Counted from the first letter of the stretch, positions 25,042 to 34,278 are shown. The stretch: DNA of 64,000 bases from Actinomycetota bacterium (GCA_014238065.1 JABABU010000008.1:56918-120917); one strand, 5' to 3'. Numbers and translations are program-made. The notes: a model not told the origin generated them from the letters alone.

Positions 25042-25770
25042 TCAGCGCGCTTCAGCGACCTGTACGCAGACGACACCTTCGCTTCGCAGCGCGGCAACGG
25101 TCTCGTCGACCAGATGGCAATTGTCCGGTTCGACCTTGGTGATCGCCACCGCGAAACGAGCCTGACTTGGGAGGTTCTTCCGTGAACCCCGATCGCTCGT
25201 CAACACGCGAGCTGCCCGTTCGGGCGTGAGCCTGTCGTAAGGGCCGCACCCGGCGATCGCGGCGACTCGCATCGGTCGGAAACACTGGTCGCCGATACAG
25301 CGCCCGATGGCATCGGCGCCGATGACGGCTACGAGCAGTGTCGTGCGGAGTGGCACCCGTGGTTCGTGCTCTGCGGGCGCTTTGAACGGCCGGTGTTTCG
25401 CTCCGTCGGCTTCGACGACGACGTGATCGGCGATGTCGAACCAGCGATCGACCGTTGTTGGGGGAGGACCGATGGCCTTACCTGGCTTCTTTGGTGTTCC
25501 CGGCTCTGTGCGATCGCGGACGAGAACCCTGTGATCGTGATGGAGCGCGGCCCTGAGTTCGTCGTCGGTCGGTGCGACCAGAGGCGTCATGCCATTGGTT
25601 TGGCGTCCACCCATCCTGGTCGTCGTGGTGAGGACCACCTCACCGCGGAGCGCCCGCCCGATGGCGAACAGGAGCGTCGACTTCCCACCTCCCCCAACAA
25701 GCGATATCAGCTCGTGAGAGCCAACGCCCAGGGCGTCGGCGACCTCGCTCAACTGGAGCGATTGAGCCAT
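25042..25770 (-). CDS. yqeC: YqeC, selenium-dependent molybdenum hydroxylase accessory protein
   Basis: A 242-residue P-loop protein. SLVGGGGKSTLLFAI is the Walker A region, VLTTTTRM the next strand motif, and VVEADGAKHRPFKAPAEHEP the hallmark of the YqeC family. Its function is not firmly known. By phylogenetic profiling the family tracks SelD and selenium-dependent molybdenum hydroxylases and is thought to help make or insert the labile selenium cofactor. The start overlaps the 3' end of yqeB by 22 bases, indicating coupled translation. It is the last gene of the ygfM-xdhD-ssnA-xdhC-yqeB-yqeC run. Confidence 0.9.
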   Translation of the reverse strand: MAQSLQLSEVADALGVGSHELISLVGGGGKSTLLFAIGRALRGEVVLTTTTRMGGRQTNGMTPLVAPTDDELRAALHHDHRVLVRDRTEPGTPKKPGKAIGPPPTTVDRWFDIADHVVVEADGAKHRPFKAPAEHEPRVPLRTTLLVAVIGADAIGRCIGDQCFRPMRVAAIAGCGPYDRLTPERAARVLTSDRGSRKNLPSQARFAVAITKVEPDNCHLVDETVAALRSEGVVCVQVAEAR

Positions 25771-26579
25771 GTCATCACCGCCTCGAGTACACCGCCGCCA
25801 ATGGCCAGAGACTTGTCGGAAACCTGTTCGCAGGCCAGTGGGTCGACGCGAGGGTCGATGTCACCGATCTTCGTGTTGACGGGCACCTCGGTCGACTCGG
25901 CGATCAGACCTCTCACCAGACCATCGAATGGGGCAACAACATCCCGCGTGCCGATGGTTCCGAGAGGCTGGTTCTCGATCACGACATCGCCGATCGCGAC
26001 CTGCCAAGTTGCCATGCCAGCTGCTGGCGAGCGGAGCACTCGCGCTGCACCCTTGCCTCCGACGAGACCCGGTGTGCCAGTGTTCGGCTCGGCCGCTCCT
26101 GTCCAGATGACCCTTCCGAGCCGATGGCCTCGCGCCGTCTCGATGACGACATCACAGTCACTCCCCGCAGTGAACCCCGGGCCGAGTGCAACCACGAGGG
26201 GGGCATCGTCCATGGCCGTGTCGATGTTTCTCTTCGCCATTCGGGCGTCGACGACCACCGAAGCCGATGGCTCGATATCGGGGAGCGACGGCGACACCAG
26301 CACGGGAACGTCGCCACCTTCGAGAACCGAACGAATGTCAGCGACGACTGTTCGGCGAGCAGTGACGCCTTCGACAGTCACTCGACCTGCGGAGACCGCT
26401 GTCGAGAACGAGACCGTTGTCCGCACCGTCATGGGGTGTTCCAGCTCAGTGACGATGACGGGAAACCCTGCCCTGACCAGACGCAATGCGGCGCCAGTCG
26501 CAAGGTCACCTCCGCCCCTGATCACCACACACCGATCACCGAACAACATGAGCCCAGCTTCGCGCGCCCACCGCACCAC
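25749..26579 (-). CDS. yqeB: YqeB, selenium-dependent molybdenum hydroxylase maturation protein
   Basis: A 276-residue protein with CVVIRGGGDLATGAALRL, the Rossmann-like start of the family, followed by VIVTELEHPMTVRTTVSFS, VVDARMAKRN, LGPGFTAGSDCDVVIET, RGHRLGRVI, PNTGTPG, GDIDPR and SDKSLAIGGGVLEA. All are diagnostic of YqeB. The role is maturation of selenium-dependent molybdenum hydroxylases, biochemical detail unknown. It starts 9 bases after the xdhC stop. The GTG at 26579 and ATG 26549 are both possible; I give the longer form. Confidence 0.9.
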   Translation of the reverse strand: MVRWAREAGLMLFGDRCVVIRGGGDLATGAALRLVRAGFPVIVTELEHPMTVRTTVSFSTAVSAGRVTVEGVTARRTVVADIRSVLEGGDVPVLVSPSLPDIEPSASVVVDARMAKRNIDTAMDDAPLVVALGPGFTAGSDCDVVIETARGHRLGRVIWTGAAEPNTGTPGLVGGKGAARVLRSPAAGMATWQVAIGDVVIENQPLGTIGTRDVVAPFDGLVRGLIAESTEVPVNTKIGDIDPRVDPLACEQVSDKSLAIGGGVLEAVMTWLNRSS

Positions 26580-26588
26580 GGCGAGCGC

Positions 26589-27389
26589 TCAGGTCTGAGG
26601 CTCCGGTGGGCCGCTGCGTCGGTCGCGGACGATTTCACTCATGACCGACAGCGCGATTTCTGCGGGCGTCTCTGCGTTCAGTTCGATGCCGATCGGTGCG
26701 TTCACCTGATCGAGCTGATCGGCAGACACCCCTGACTCGACGAGGCTGTCCCGGGTGGTTGCCCATCGACGCTTGCTGCCCATGACGCCGATGCTCCTCG
26801 GGCCTGCGGCCAGCAGCACGGGCAGGATCTCGAGGTCGACTTGTACGTTTCGTGTGACGACCACGACATCGGTGTTCGCGGTCATCGGCGCTACTTCAAG
26901 GATGCCAGAGATCGGACCTCCAGCAACCACATCGGCGTTCGGCAGCGCGCCCGGGTCGGCTAGTTCCTCACGATCGTCGGTTGCAACGACCCGAAAACCG
27001 AGCCAGTGAGCGAGGTCGACCACCGCCTTTCCGACGTGGCCACAGCCGACGACGAAGATGGTTGGTTCTGGCATGAACACCTCCAGATAGATGGTGACGC
27101 TGCCGCCGCACACGCCTGGGTCACCGTTGCTGGGGTCGACGAGGTCGAAGTCGAGGAGCTGCGAAACTCCGGTGTGCAGGACAGCTTCGGCAGCGCTGAC
27201 AACCCGCGCCTCCATCTCGCCGCCGCCGATGGTGCCGAGCTGTGACCCGTCGTTTCGCACCAACATCCTGGTGCTCGCGTGGCGTGGCACCGAGCGACTC
27301 GTCGCGACCACGGTTGCCATGGCGACAGCCTCGCCGGCTGACGTTCTCGCCATGATCTCGTGAAACAGCGCGGCCGCTCTGTCAGGCAT
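26589..27389 (-). CDS. xdhC: XdhC/CoxI-family molybdenum hydroxylase maturation factor
   Basis: A 266-residue protein. The N-terminal XdhC_CoxI domain has ATVVATSRSVPRHASTRMLV and GTIGGGEME. The C-terminal Rossmann domain has FVVGCGHVGKAVVDLA and VMGSKRRW. XdhC binds molybdenum cofactor and delivers its sulfurated form to xanthine-dehydrogenase-type apoenzymes. In a selenium-dependent system it may present the cofactor for selenium loading, which is inference. Start assigned at 27389; the ssnA stop lies 51 bases upstream. Confidence 0.88.
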   Translation of the reverse strand: MPDRAAALFHEIMARTSAGEAVAMATVVATSRSVPRHASTRMLVRNDGSQLGTIGGGEMEARVVSAAEAVLHTGVSQLLDFDLVDPSNGDPGVCGGSVTIYLEVFMPEPTIFVVGCGHVGKAVVDLAHWLGFRVVATDDREELADPGALPNADVVAGGPISGILEVAPMTANTDVVVVTRNVQVDLEILPVLLAAGPRSIGVMGSKRRWATTRDSLVESGVSADQLDQVNAPIGIELNAETPAEIALSVMSEIVRDRRSGPPEPQT

Positions 27390-27440
27390 TTCGCACAGTC
27401 TCTTCCGGTTCGACTGTTCGGTACAAGGACAGCGTGTATC

Positions 27441-28751
27441 TCACGATCCGGCCCAGAGCCGCTTCGACTGATGGCGTGTTGCGGCCAGCAGCTGATCGAT
27501 GTCGGTGTCGACGAGTTCGCCGTCGGTCACTCGCCACCGTCCTGCGACCATGACGTCGCGCACGTGGCTGCCATTGCGCCACAACACCAGCTGCTCGAGC
27601 AGGTTGTGCTCTTCGACCGGTGTCGGGAAGGTGGCATCGACGAGTTGGAGGTCGGCGTGCGATCCGATGTCGAGTCGGCCGGCACCTTCGATCCCGATGG
27701 CGTCAGCTGCGCCGGCGGTCGCCATGTGGAGGACGTCGTGGGCGGGCATGGCTCCCGGATCGAGCAGGCGTGCCTTGTGGATCAGGAAAGTGCTGCGCAT
27801 GACTTCGAACATGTCGTTGACATACCCGTCGGTGCCGAGGCCGATGGTGGTGCCTGTCCCGAGAAGTTCTGGAATCGGTGCGATGCCTCCTCCGACCTCG
27901 CAGTTCGACAACGGCATGTGTGTCACTCGGATGCCGGTCTCGGCGATGATGTCGAGTTCGACCGCGGTCATCTGTACGCACTGTGAAGCCAAGAACCCGG
28001 GACCGGCCACCCCGAGGTCGCGATAGTGCTCGAGTGTCCGTTTCCCGAGATTGTCCTCGCACCATTTGCCCTCGTGCACGCCCTCGTTCACGTGGGCGTG
28101 GCACACCACGCCTTTGTCTGCGGCGATCTCGAAGGCGGACTGGATGAAGCCGGGCGAGCAGGTGAAGGTCGTGTGGATGCTCATCGCACCTTGGATGAGA
28201 TCGGTTGGTCTCGAGGCTTCGATGAGATTGCCGTTCTCGGCCAGTCCGAGTTGGCCGTTGTCGCGGTCGATGCGCTCGCAGGCCTCGAACGTCACGACGC
28301 CACGGATTCCCCGACGCTCGGCAACCGCCTTCTCGACCTGTAACCCGTCCGGCAGGGTCCCGGGAGCCTCGAGAATGTCGAAGAAACTGGTCGTCCCGGT
28401 TCGCAGCATTTCGGCGCACACGTAGTCGGTCGCTGCCTCGATCATGTCGTGGTCGAGGCGATTCTCGATCCGCGGCCACCAGTAGTCCTGGAGAAAGCTC
28501 CAGAAGCCTGACGGTGCGCTCGACATCGGAATGCCGTGGGCGAGTGTCCCGTACAGGTGCACATGGCCGTTGACGAAGCCCGGCAACAAGATGCAGTCGG
28601 GACGATCGATGATGTCGGCATCGCCGGTTGCGAGCAACTCTTCTCTCGTGCCCGTCTGGACGATGCGTCCGTCTTCGACCCGAACACCGCTGTCTCGAAC
28701 CGGACGGCTGGCCGCGTCGCAGAGGAACCAGCCGGCGACGAGGACGGTCAC
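27441..28751 (-). CDS. ssnA: SsnA-like aminohydrolase
   Basis: A 436-residue amidohydrolase of the SsnA/TRZ-ATZ group. Metal ligands are NGHVHLYG (HxH), CHAHVNEG, and LGTDGYVNDMFEVM, the last close to E. coli SsnA in my recollection. FWSFLQDYWWPRIENRLD also matches the SsnA-type loop. It probably removes an amino group from a heterocycle before or after hydroxylation by XdhD. GTG 28751 overlaps the xdhD stop as GTGA; an in-frame ATG at 28769 is the alternative. Second or third gene of the selenium-molybdenum operon. Confidence 0.87.
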   Translation of the reverse strand: MTVLVAGWFLCDAASRPVRDSGVRVEDGRIVQTGTREELLATGDADIIDRPDCILLPGFVNGHVHLYGTLAHGIPMSSAPSGFWSFLQDYWWPRIENRLDHDMIEAATDYVCAEMLRTGTTSFFDILEAPGTLPDGLQVEKAVAERRGIRGVVTFEACERIDRDNGQLGLAENGNLIEASRPTDLIQGAMSIHTTFTCSPGFIQSAFEIAADKGVVCHAHVNEGVHEGKWCEDNLGKRTLEHYRDLGVAGPGFLASQCVQMTAVELDIIAETGIRVTHMPLSNCEVGGGIAPIPELLGTGTTIGLGTDGYVNDMFEVMRSTFLIHKARLLDPGAMPAHDVLHMATAGAADAIGIEGAGRLDIGSHADLQLVDATFPTPVEEHNLLEQLVLWRNGSHVRDVMVAGRWRVTDGELVDTDIDQLLAATRHQSKRLWAGS

Positions 28752-31678
28752 GAGTTCATTGCCGCCCACACTCGTTCGGGAGTGAACGGGATTGCGTGCA
28801 TTCGTGTTCCCGTTGCGTTCACGAGTGCGTTGCGAATGGCAGGAGCAACGCCGTCCTTCGGGATCTCGGCGATGGCCTTTGCGCCGAATGGACCGGAGTC
28901 TTCCATCGTCTGGATGAGGTAGACCTCGGTCTCGGGCATCTCGTCGGCTCGGTAGATCTTGTACGGACCGAAGCTGGCATTGACCATCTTTCCGGTCTCG
29001 TCGAGCGCGTATTCCTCGCAGTGGCCGTATCCGAGAGCCTGGATCATGCCACCCTCGACCTGACCACTTGCCGTGACGGGGTTGATGGCAACGCCACAGT
29101 CGACAGCCATCACGAGTTTCGTCACCGTGATCTGGCCTGTGTCGATGTCGACCTCGATCTCGGCGAACTGGGCCGCGAAAGGTGGCGGGCAGTCGGGTGA
29201 GACGAAACTGGCTGTTCCCATGATCTGGTGTTGTTCGTCCAAATGCAGCGAGTCGAGGGCGATGTCCTCGAGCGACACCGAGTTGCCGTCAGGAGCGTAT
29301 GCCCGCTTGTCCTTCAGCTCGATCGTGCATGGCTCTTCGATGCCGAGCATCTTCGCGGCCCGTTCTTTGATCTGCTCACGTACGGCCTGAGCCGCCTTCA
29401 TCGCTGCGGTGCCGGAGATGTAGGTGGTCGACGATGCGTACGCACCGGTGTCGAACGGCGTCATATCGGTGTCGGATGAGTACACCTTGATGTCGTCGAG
29501 GGGGACGCCGAGTACTTCGGCTGCGATCTGGCCGAGGACGGTGTCGGCTCCGGTCCCGAGGTCGGTGGCTCCGACGAGCATGTTGAACGAGCCGTCGTCG
29601 TTGATCTTGATGCTGCACCCGCCCATGTCGAGAAAAGGGATTGCGGTGCCATGCATGCAGAACGCGAAACCGATGCCGCGTCGGATGTGTGGGCGCTCGG
29701 CAGGAGCGGTCCAGCCCGGGTCGTCGCGCCGGTGCCACTGAATAGCTCGCTGGCCCTGGGCCATGCATTCTTCGATGCCGTTCGAGCTGACCTTCGGGTA
29801 CTCGTCGAGCTCTTCTTCGGCCACGCCCTGCTCGCCGAGGTGAGGCGCGATGTCGAGTTCGTCGCCGACCTTCACCCAGTTCTTCCTGCGGAACTCGATG
29901 GCGTCGATGCCGAGGTCGTCGGCAATGTCCTCCATATGCGATTCGAGGGCAAACAATGCCTGCGGCGCTCCGTAACCACGGTAGGCACCTGGTACCGGGA
30001 TGTTCGTGTAGACGACGTCGCAGTCGAATCGTTTGTTCTTCGCATTGTACGAAGTGAGGCCACGGAGTCCGGCGACAGTCTGCACGGTGTACCCGTGAGT
30101 GCCGTAGGGACCGGTATTGCCGATGAGGCGCATGTTCTGGGCCAGCAGGGTGCCGTCGTGATCGACGGCGGTCGAGAAGGTGATCGTGTGCGGATGTCGG
30201 GTGCGACTCGAGACGAACTCTTCTTCGCGGGTGAGTTCGAGCCGCACCGGCTGGCGCGTCGCGATTGCGAGGTGTGCGGCGATGTCCTCGATGAGCATCT
30301 CCTGTTTGGCGCCGAACCCGCCTCCGATGCGTGGCTTGATGACCCTGATGTCCTTGATCGGCATGCCGAGCAATGGGGCGATCATTCGACGGGTGTGGAA
30401 CGGCACCTGGGTGGCGGTTCTGATCACCATGCGCTCATCGGAGTCGAGCCACGCGATGGAGATGTGTGGCTCGATCGGCGCGGGCTGGACCTGATGAACT
30501 CGGAACGTCTGCTCGTAGGTCTTCGGAGCCTTCGAAAAGGCGGCCGAGACGTCACCACGCTCAGCCAGGATCTTGTGCACGATGTTTCGCTGCTGATCGG
30601 TGATGTCAGAGGTGTCGTCCTCGTCATGGATTACCGGAGCGCCGTCGACCATGGCCAAGTTCTCGTCGAAGATTGCAGGAAGAACTTCGTATTCGACCTG
30701 GATCAGGCCGATGGCGTCCTCTGCAATCTCGATCGTGTCGGCCGCGACGGCCGCAACTCGGTCGCCGACATGACGGACCTTGTTGTCGAAGCTGACCTGA
30801 TCATGCGGACGTGGGTTGGGGTACGACTGGCCGCCTGAGGCGTACTTCACTCGTTCGATGTTCTCGTGGTGGATGACCGCTCTCACCCCAGGGAGCGCTC
30901 GCGCCGCCGCGTCGTCGATCGAGATGATACGAGCGTGAGCATGAGGGCTCCGAAGCACCTTCGCGTAGAGCATGTCGCGGATCTCGATGTCGTCGGTGAA
31001 GGCAGGATTGCCCTTCGCCAGCTTCACGGCGTCGACCTTTACCTCGGGTTTGCCGACCACGTTCATCGTCGGTACGTCCCTGCTCGGAACCAGCCGCGGG
31101 TATGAGCGAGGCACGTCGATGACAGGACTTGACGGATCGTGGGGGATGCCGTTGCGACCGTCGGTCATGGCGTCGAGAATTTCGACACCGAATGGCTCCG
31201 GCGTTTCGCCGCGCATGACCGCTGCAGCCCGTTTGATGGCTTCGACTGGCTTCACGTAGCCGGTTTCTCTGTCGAGGATGCCGCTGAGCATGTCGCGTAT
31301 CTCGTCCTCAGACGGGTCGGGATTGCGTTCGATGAGGGCGAGCGCGCCCAACACCATGGCTGGAGCGTTGAAACCAGACTGCATGGCTCCGGTGGCAACG
31401 AACGCCCATTGGATCGGATGCATGTCGCCTGTGGTGACGTTCAGAGACTCGACAGTTGTGACTGCGTGCCCGTGGGCCTGCGCGGCCAGCACCACGTCGG
31501 CCGAGACCAAGACGCCGTCGAGCAGCACACCGGCCGATCCGGTCTCACCTGTGCCGGAACCGAACCGGACACTCACGAGCCCTGAGCGACGGAGCACCGA
31601 CCGGAGCGACTCGTGGGGCTCGCAACCCATCGTCGTTGTCGATCCGTTGAGTTCGAGCGTGATGTCGATGCGGCTCAT
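28748..31678 (-). CDS. xdhD: XdhD-like selenium-dependent molybdenum hydroxylase, fused large subunit
   Basis: A 976-residue protein. Residues 1-160 have the xanthine-dehydrogenase small-subunit fold (LLDGVLVSADVVLAAQA, HPIQWAFVATGAMQSGF, ERNPDPSEDEIRDMLSG), but the [2Fe-2S] cysteines are gone. QCGFC-type sequence is QSGFN and NLCRCTGY-type sequence is ILDRETGY. The large-subunit part follows: SPHAHARI, RHVGDRVAAV, the molybdopterin loop GGGFGAKQ, PGAYRGYGAPQ, and GPFGAKAIAE with the likely catalytic Glu. E. coli XdhD, as I recall it, shows the same loss. It would hydroxylate a purine-like or other N-heterocycle. It has 4-base overlaps with both neighbours (ATGA with ygfM, GTGA with ssnA). 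Confidence 0.9.
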   Translation of the reverse strand: MSRIDITLELNGSTTTMGCEPHESLRSVLRRSGLVSVRFGSGTGETGSAGVLLDGVLVSADVVLAAQAHGHAVTTVESLNVTTGDMHPIQWAFVATGAMQSGFNAPAMVLGALALIERNPDPSEDEIRDMLSGILDRETGYVKPVEAIKRAAAVMRGETPEPFGVEILDAMTDGRNGIPHDPSSPVIDVPRSYPRLVPSRDVPTMNVVGKPEVKVDAVKLAKGNPAFTDDIEIRDMLYAKVLRSPHAHARIISIDDAAARALPGVRAVIHHENIERVKYASGGQSYPNPRPHDQVSFDNKVRHVGDRVAAVAADTIEIAEDAIGLIQVEYEVLPAIFDENLAMVDGAPVIHDEDDTSDITDQQRNIVHKILAERGDVSAAFSKAPKTYEQTFRVHQVQPAPIEPHISIAWLDSDERMVIRTATQVPFHTRRMIAPLLGMPIKDIRVIKPRIGGGFGAKQEMLIEDIAAHLAIATRQPVRLELTREEEFVSSRTRHPHTITFSTAVDHDGTLLAQNMRLIGNTGPYGTHGYTVQTVAGLRGLTSYNAKNKRFDCDVVYTNIPVPGAYRGYGAPQALFALESHMEDIADDLGIDAIEFRRKNWVKVGDELDIAPHLGEQGVAEEELDEYPKVSSNGIEECMAQGQRAIQWHRRDDPGWTAPAERPHIRRGIGFAFCMHGTAIPFLDMGGCSIKINDDGSFNMLVGATDLGTGADTVLGQIAAEVLGVPLDDIKVYSSDTDMTPFDTGAYASSTTYISGTAAMKAAQAVREQIKERAAKMLGIEEPCTIELKDKRAYAPDGNSVSLEDIALDSLHLDEQHQIMGTASFVSPDCPPPFAAQFAEIEVDIDTGQITVTKLVMAVDCGVAINPVTASGQVEGGMIQALGYGHCEEYALDETGKMVNASFGPYKIYRADEMPETEVYLIQTMEDSGPFGAKAIAEIPKDGVAPAIRNALVNATGTRMHAIPFTPERVWAAMNS

Positions 31679-32400
31679 GCCTGCACCTCTGCCAGAACGC
31701 GGGCTGACAGTGTTGCGGCCACGCTGAGGCGATATTCGATCGAGCCTCTGAAGTCGGCGAAGGGTGTGAGCCCTTCCGTCGGGCTGGTGGGATCGACCAG
31801 AACCGGGGTTGTCGCAACACCCGTCAGGGCGAGTGACACTCCATCGACGCTGGAATGGGCCACCGCGGCGACGATCGGCACGTCGGCGGGCGTACGTCCT
31901 GTGACGGCGGTGGCGGCGACCCCTCCCGATTCGACGGTAATCGACGTGATGATTCCCGAGCCTGATTCGAGCCAGGTCGCGAGGGGCATCTGATCAGGTC
32001 CAGCGGAACCGACGCAGCTGACCTCACCGCCGAATGCGAGCAGCGTGGCAAGCAGTCGGCTCTCGCCTGATCGAGCGCCAACAGTTCCGCCGACTGTCGA
32101 GACGGTTCGTAGCGTGCTCGGCAGTTCGGCTTTCGCCGCTTCCCTGACGGCTTCGGGGACGGCGGCGTCATCGGCCACAGCCTGCAGAGTGGCCATCGCA
32201 CCGATGATGACGCTGCCCCCTTCATCGTTGATGCCGTTCAAGCCAAGCGCCTGCAGATCGATGACTTCTTGGCGCACAGCCCCTGTGTTGACGATGGTGC
32301 CGCCACCGAGCAGAACTCGGGGCGCTTCGCCTTCTGATTCGAGGAGACCGACCGCCTCCTCCAGCGTGAACGGACGGTGGTATGCGATGGTGCGGCTCAT
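31675..32400 (-). CDS. ygfM: YgfM-like FAD-binding subunit of a molybdenum hydroxylase
   Basis: A 241-residue FAD-binding domain of the xanthine dehydrogenase medium-subunit type (FAD_binding_5 plus CO_deh_flav_C). Visible are FTLEEAVGLLES, VLLGGGTIVN (pyrophosphate loop), VIIGAMATLQAV and LRTVSTVGGTVGAR (second FAD loop), and a C-terminal domain. It carries electrons from XdhD. ATGA overlap with xdhD at 31675-31678 shows coupled translation. First gene of the selenium-molybdenum operon, divergent from the SDR gene at 32529 over a 128-base gap that must hold both promoters. Confidence 0.87.
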   Translation of the reverse strand: MSRTIAYHRPFTLEEAVGLLESEGEAPRVLLGGGTIVNTGAVRQEVIDLQALGLNGINDEGGSVIIGAMATLQAVADDAAVPEAVREAAKAELPSTLRTVSTVGGTVGARSGESRLLATLLAFGGEVSCVGSAGPDQMPLATWLESGSGIITSITVESGGVAATAVTGRTPADVPIVAAVAHSSVDGVSLALTGVATTPVLVDPTSPTEGLTPFADFRGSIEYRLSVAATLSARVLAEVQA

Positions 32401-32528
32401 CGGACGCAGGCCATGTTGATGACTCCAGGAATTGAGTTCGGCCGCCCGGGATACCGGGGTGGACCAGCCCAGACACTAGTGCTCCTCGGACTGCCGCAGG
32501 ACTGAGCGCTGGCGCATACTGTGAGGTG

Positions 32529-33284
32529 ATGGACGTTGCAGGACGAACCGCACTCGTGACTGGCGGGGCGAAGCGGCTGGGGAGTCACATCGTGGCTGCG
32601 CTTGCGCAAAGTGGGGCCAACGTGGCTGTGCACTACAACACGTCGGCCCATGAAGCGGAGGACGTCGTCGCGTCGGTCGAGGCGGCTGGTCGTAGGTCGA
32701 TGGCGGTCCAGGCCGATATTGCAGACCCGGATGCCATCGGCGTCATGGTCTCCGCGGTGGAGCAGGAGTTTGGCAGCGTCGATGTGCTCGTCAACAGCGC
32801 ATCGTCGTTCGCTCCCGACCCGTTTCCGACGAAGGACCATTCGATCTGGCTCCGCACCTTCGACGTGCTCGTCCATGGCCCCTACTACCTGGCGAATGCG
32901 GTGGCGCCGGGGATGCTCACCAGGGGCGAAGGTGTGATCATCAACATCGTCGATCTCTCTGCCTGGCATCCGTGGCCCGATCGAGGCGCCCACAGCGTGG
33001 CCAAGGCGGCGTTGCTGGCTCTGACTCGTCAACTCGCCGTCGAACTCGCTCCGTCAGCTCGAGCCAACGCCATCGCTCCAGGTCCGACGATTCCGGCCGA
33101 GTCGTTCGACGATGCCCAGATCGATCGGCTGGCGAAGCGGAATCTGCTCGGCCGCTGGGGTGGGCCGGACGGTGTGGTGAATGCTGTTCGGTATCTGGTC
33201 GAGTCCGACTTCGTCACCGGAGACTGTCTGACGGTTGACGGTGGTGAGCGATGGGGCCACGTTCGCCAACGATTTGCAGACTAG
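32529..33284 (+). CDS. Pteridine-reductase-like SDR with His in place of catalytic Tyr
   Basis: A 251-residue SDR. The N-terminus ALVTGGAKRLGSHIVAALA followed by VAVHYNTSAHEAE closely resembles pteridine reductase PTR1/FolM (TGxxxRxG and the HYxxS NADPH motif). The active-site Asp (IVDLSA) and Lys are kept, but the YxxxK Tyr is His (HSVAK). AIAPGPTIPAE follows. Standard SDR hydride chemistry needs the Tyr, so the enzyme may use His or have another role. ATG 32529 is used; an in-frame GTG sits just before it. It is followed by an LLM gene after 25 bases. The same pair recurs at 47344-49126. Confidence 0.85.
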   Translation: MDVAGRTALVTGGAKRLGSHIVAALAQSGANVAVHYNTSAHEAEDVVASVEAAGRRSMAVQADIADPDAIGVMVSAVEQEFGSVDVLVNSASSFAPDPFPTKDHSIWLRTFDVLVHGPYYLANAVAPGMLTRGEGVIINIVDLSAWHPWPDRGAHSVAKAALLALTRQLAVELAPSARANAIAPGPTIPAESFDDAQIDRLAKRNLLGRWGGPDGVVNAVRYLVESDFVTGDCLTVDGGERWGHVRQRFAD

Positions 33285-33309
33285 AGACCGACGACTACGG
33301 GGAGTTGCA

Positions 33310-34278
33310 GTGATCGAGAGCAGCGTGATGCTGACGCCGGTGGCGAGCGTCGAACGAATCGTCGGGCTGGCGCAGCAAGCGGAGCGGCTCGGTTACAGCC
33401 GCGTCTGGGTGCCTGACGAAGGGCTCGCCACGAGGGATGTTTTCGTAACCATGGCTGCCGTCGCCATGGCGACGGAGACAATCCGCGTTGGTACTGGCAT
33501 CGTGAACCCGTACTCGCGTCACCCGGCCACAACGGCGGCAGCGATTGCGAGCATCGACGAGCTGTCGGGAGGTCGCGCGTTCCTCGGGTACGGGTCGGGT
33601 GGCAGCCTTACCCTGAACCCACTCGGCATCACACGACCGCGTCCGTTGGTTCACGTGAGAGAAGCCATCGAGGCCAGCAGGGCGCTCTTCAACGGCGAGA
33701 CGGTCGATCTCGAAGGCGAGTCGATGACCCTGCGCGGTGCAGGCTTCGACTTCGGACGGGCAGACACCGAGATCTGGTTCGCCGGTCGTGGCCCGAAGAT
33801 GCTGCACCAAGCCGGAGCGATCGCAGACGGTGTGCTGCTCGAATTCTTGCACAAGCCGTCGCTCGACCAATTTGTAGGGGCAGTTCGAGCCGGAGCGGAA
33901 ACGACTGGCAACACGCCACGGCTCTGCTACTCGACGATGGTCATCACGAACATGGATCGCATCGAAGAGGTTCGGCCCCACATGACCTACCGCCTCGTCG
34001 ATTCGCCTCCCGAAGTGAAGGCGACGCTTGGCATGACCGAAGCGCAGAGCAACGCCATAGCGGTGGCCATGGGCGATGGGCTCGAGGCCGCCGGCCGGCT
34101 GGTACTTGACGAATGGGTCGAGCCATTCGTCATCATGGGTTCGGTCGATGAGTGTGCTGCCGAGCTCACCTCGGTGATGAGCGCACATGGTTTCGACGAG
34201 TTCATGCTCGTGGTCGCTGACATCGAAGGAGCTCACGATCTGCTCGAGGAGGTGGCGGAAGTGGTGGCAGCAACATGA
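33310..34278 (+). CDS. LLM-class oxidoreductase (Mer-like, probably F420- or flavin-dependent)
   Basis: A 322-residue TIM-barrel luciferase-like protein. GLAQQAERLGYSRVWVPDEG, TIRVGTGIVNPYSRHPATTAAA and SIDELSGGRAFLGYGSGG are the cofactor-binding and barrel motifs, similar to methylene-tetrahydromethanopterin reductase and F420-dependent enzymes. IWFAGRGPKMLHQAGAIADGVLL is the second half. GTG 33310 has a GGGGAG ribosome site. It overlaps the following SDR gene by 4 bases (ATGA) and follows the PTR1-like SDR closely, so these form one operon. The substrate is unknown. Confidence 0.86.
   Translation: MIESSVMLTPVASVERIVGLAQQAERLGYSRVWVPDEGLATRDVFVTMAAVAMATETIRVGTGIVNPYSRHPATTAAAIASIDELSGGRAFLGYGSGGSLTLNPLGITRPRPLVHVREAIEASRALFNGETVDLEGESMTLRGAGFDFGRADTEIWFAGRGPKMLHQAGAIADGVLLEFLHKPSLDQFVGAVRAGAETTGNTPRLCYSTMVITNMDRIEEVRPHMTYRLVDSPPEVKATLGMTEAQSNAIAVAMGDGLEAAGRLVLDEWVEPFVIMGSVDECAAELTSVMSAHGFDEFMLVVADIEGAHDLLEEVAEVVAAT

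Noticed and set aside
25366..26598. Long plus-strand frame across yqeC and yqeB
   Set aside because: It is antisense to two well-recognised genes and has low-complexity Thr/Ser/Arg content typical of a shadow frame.
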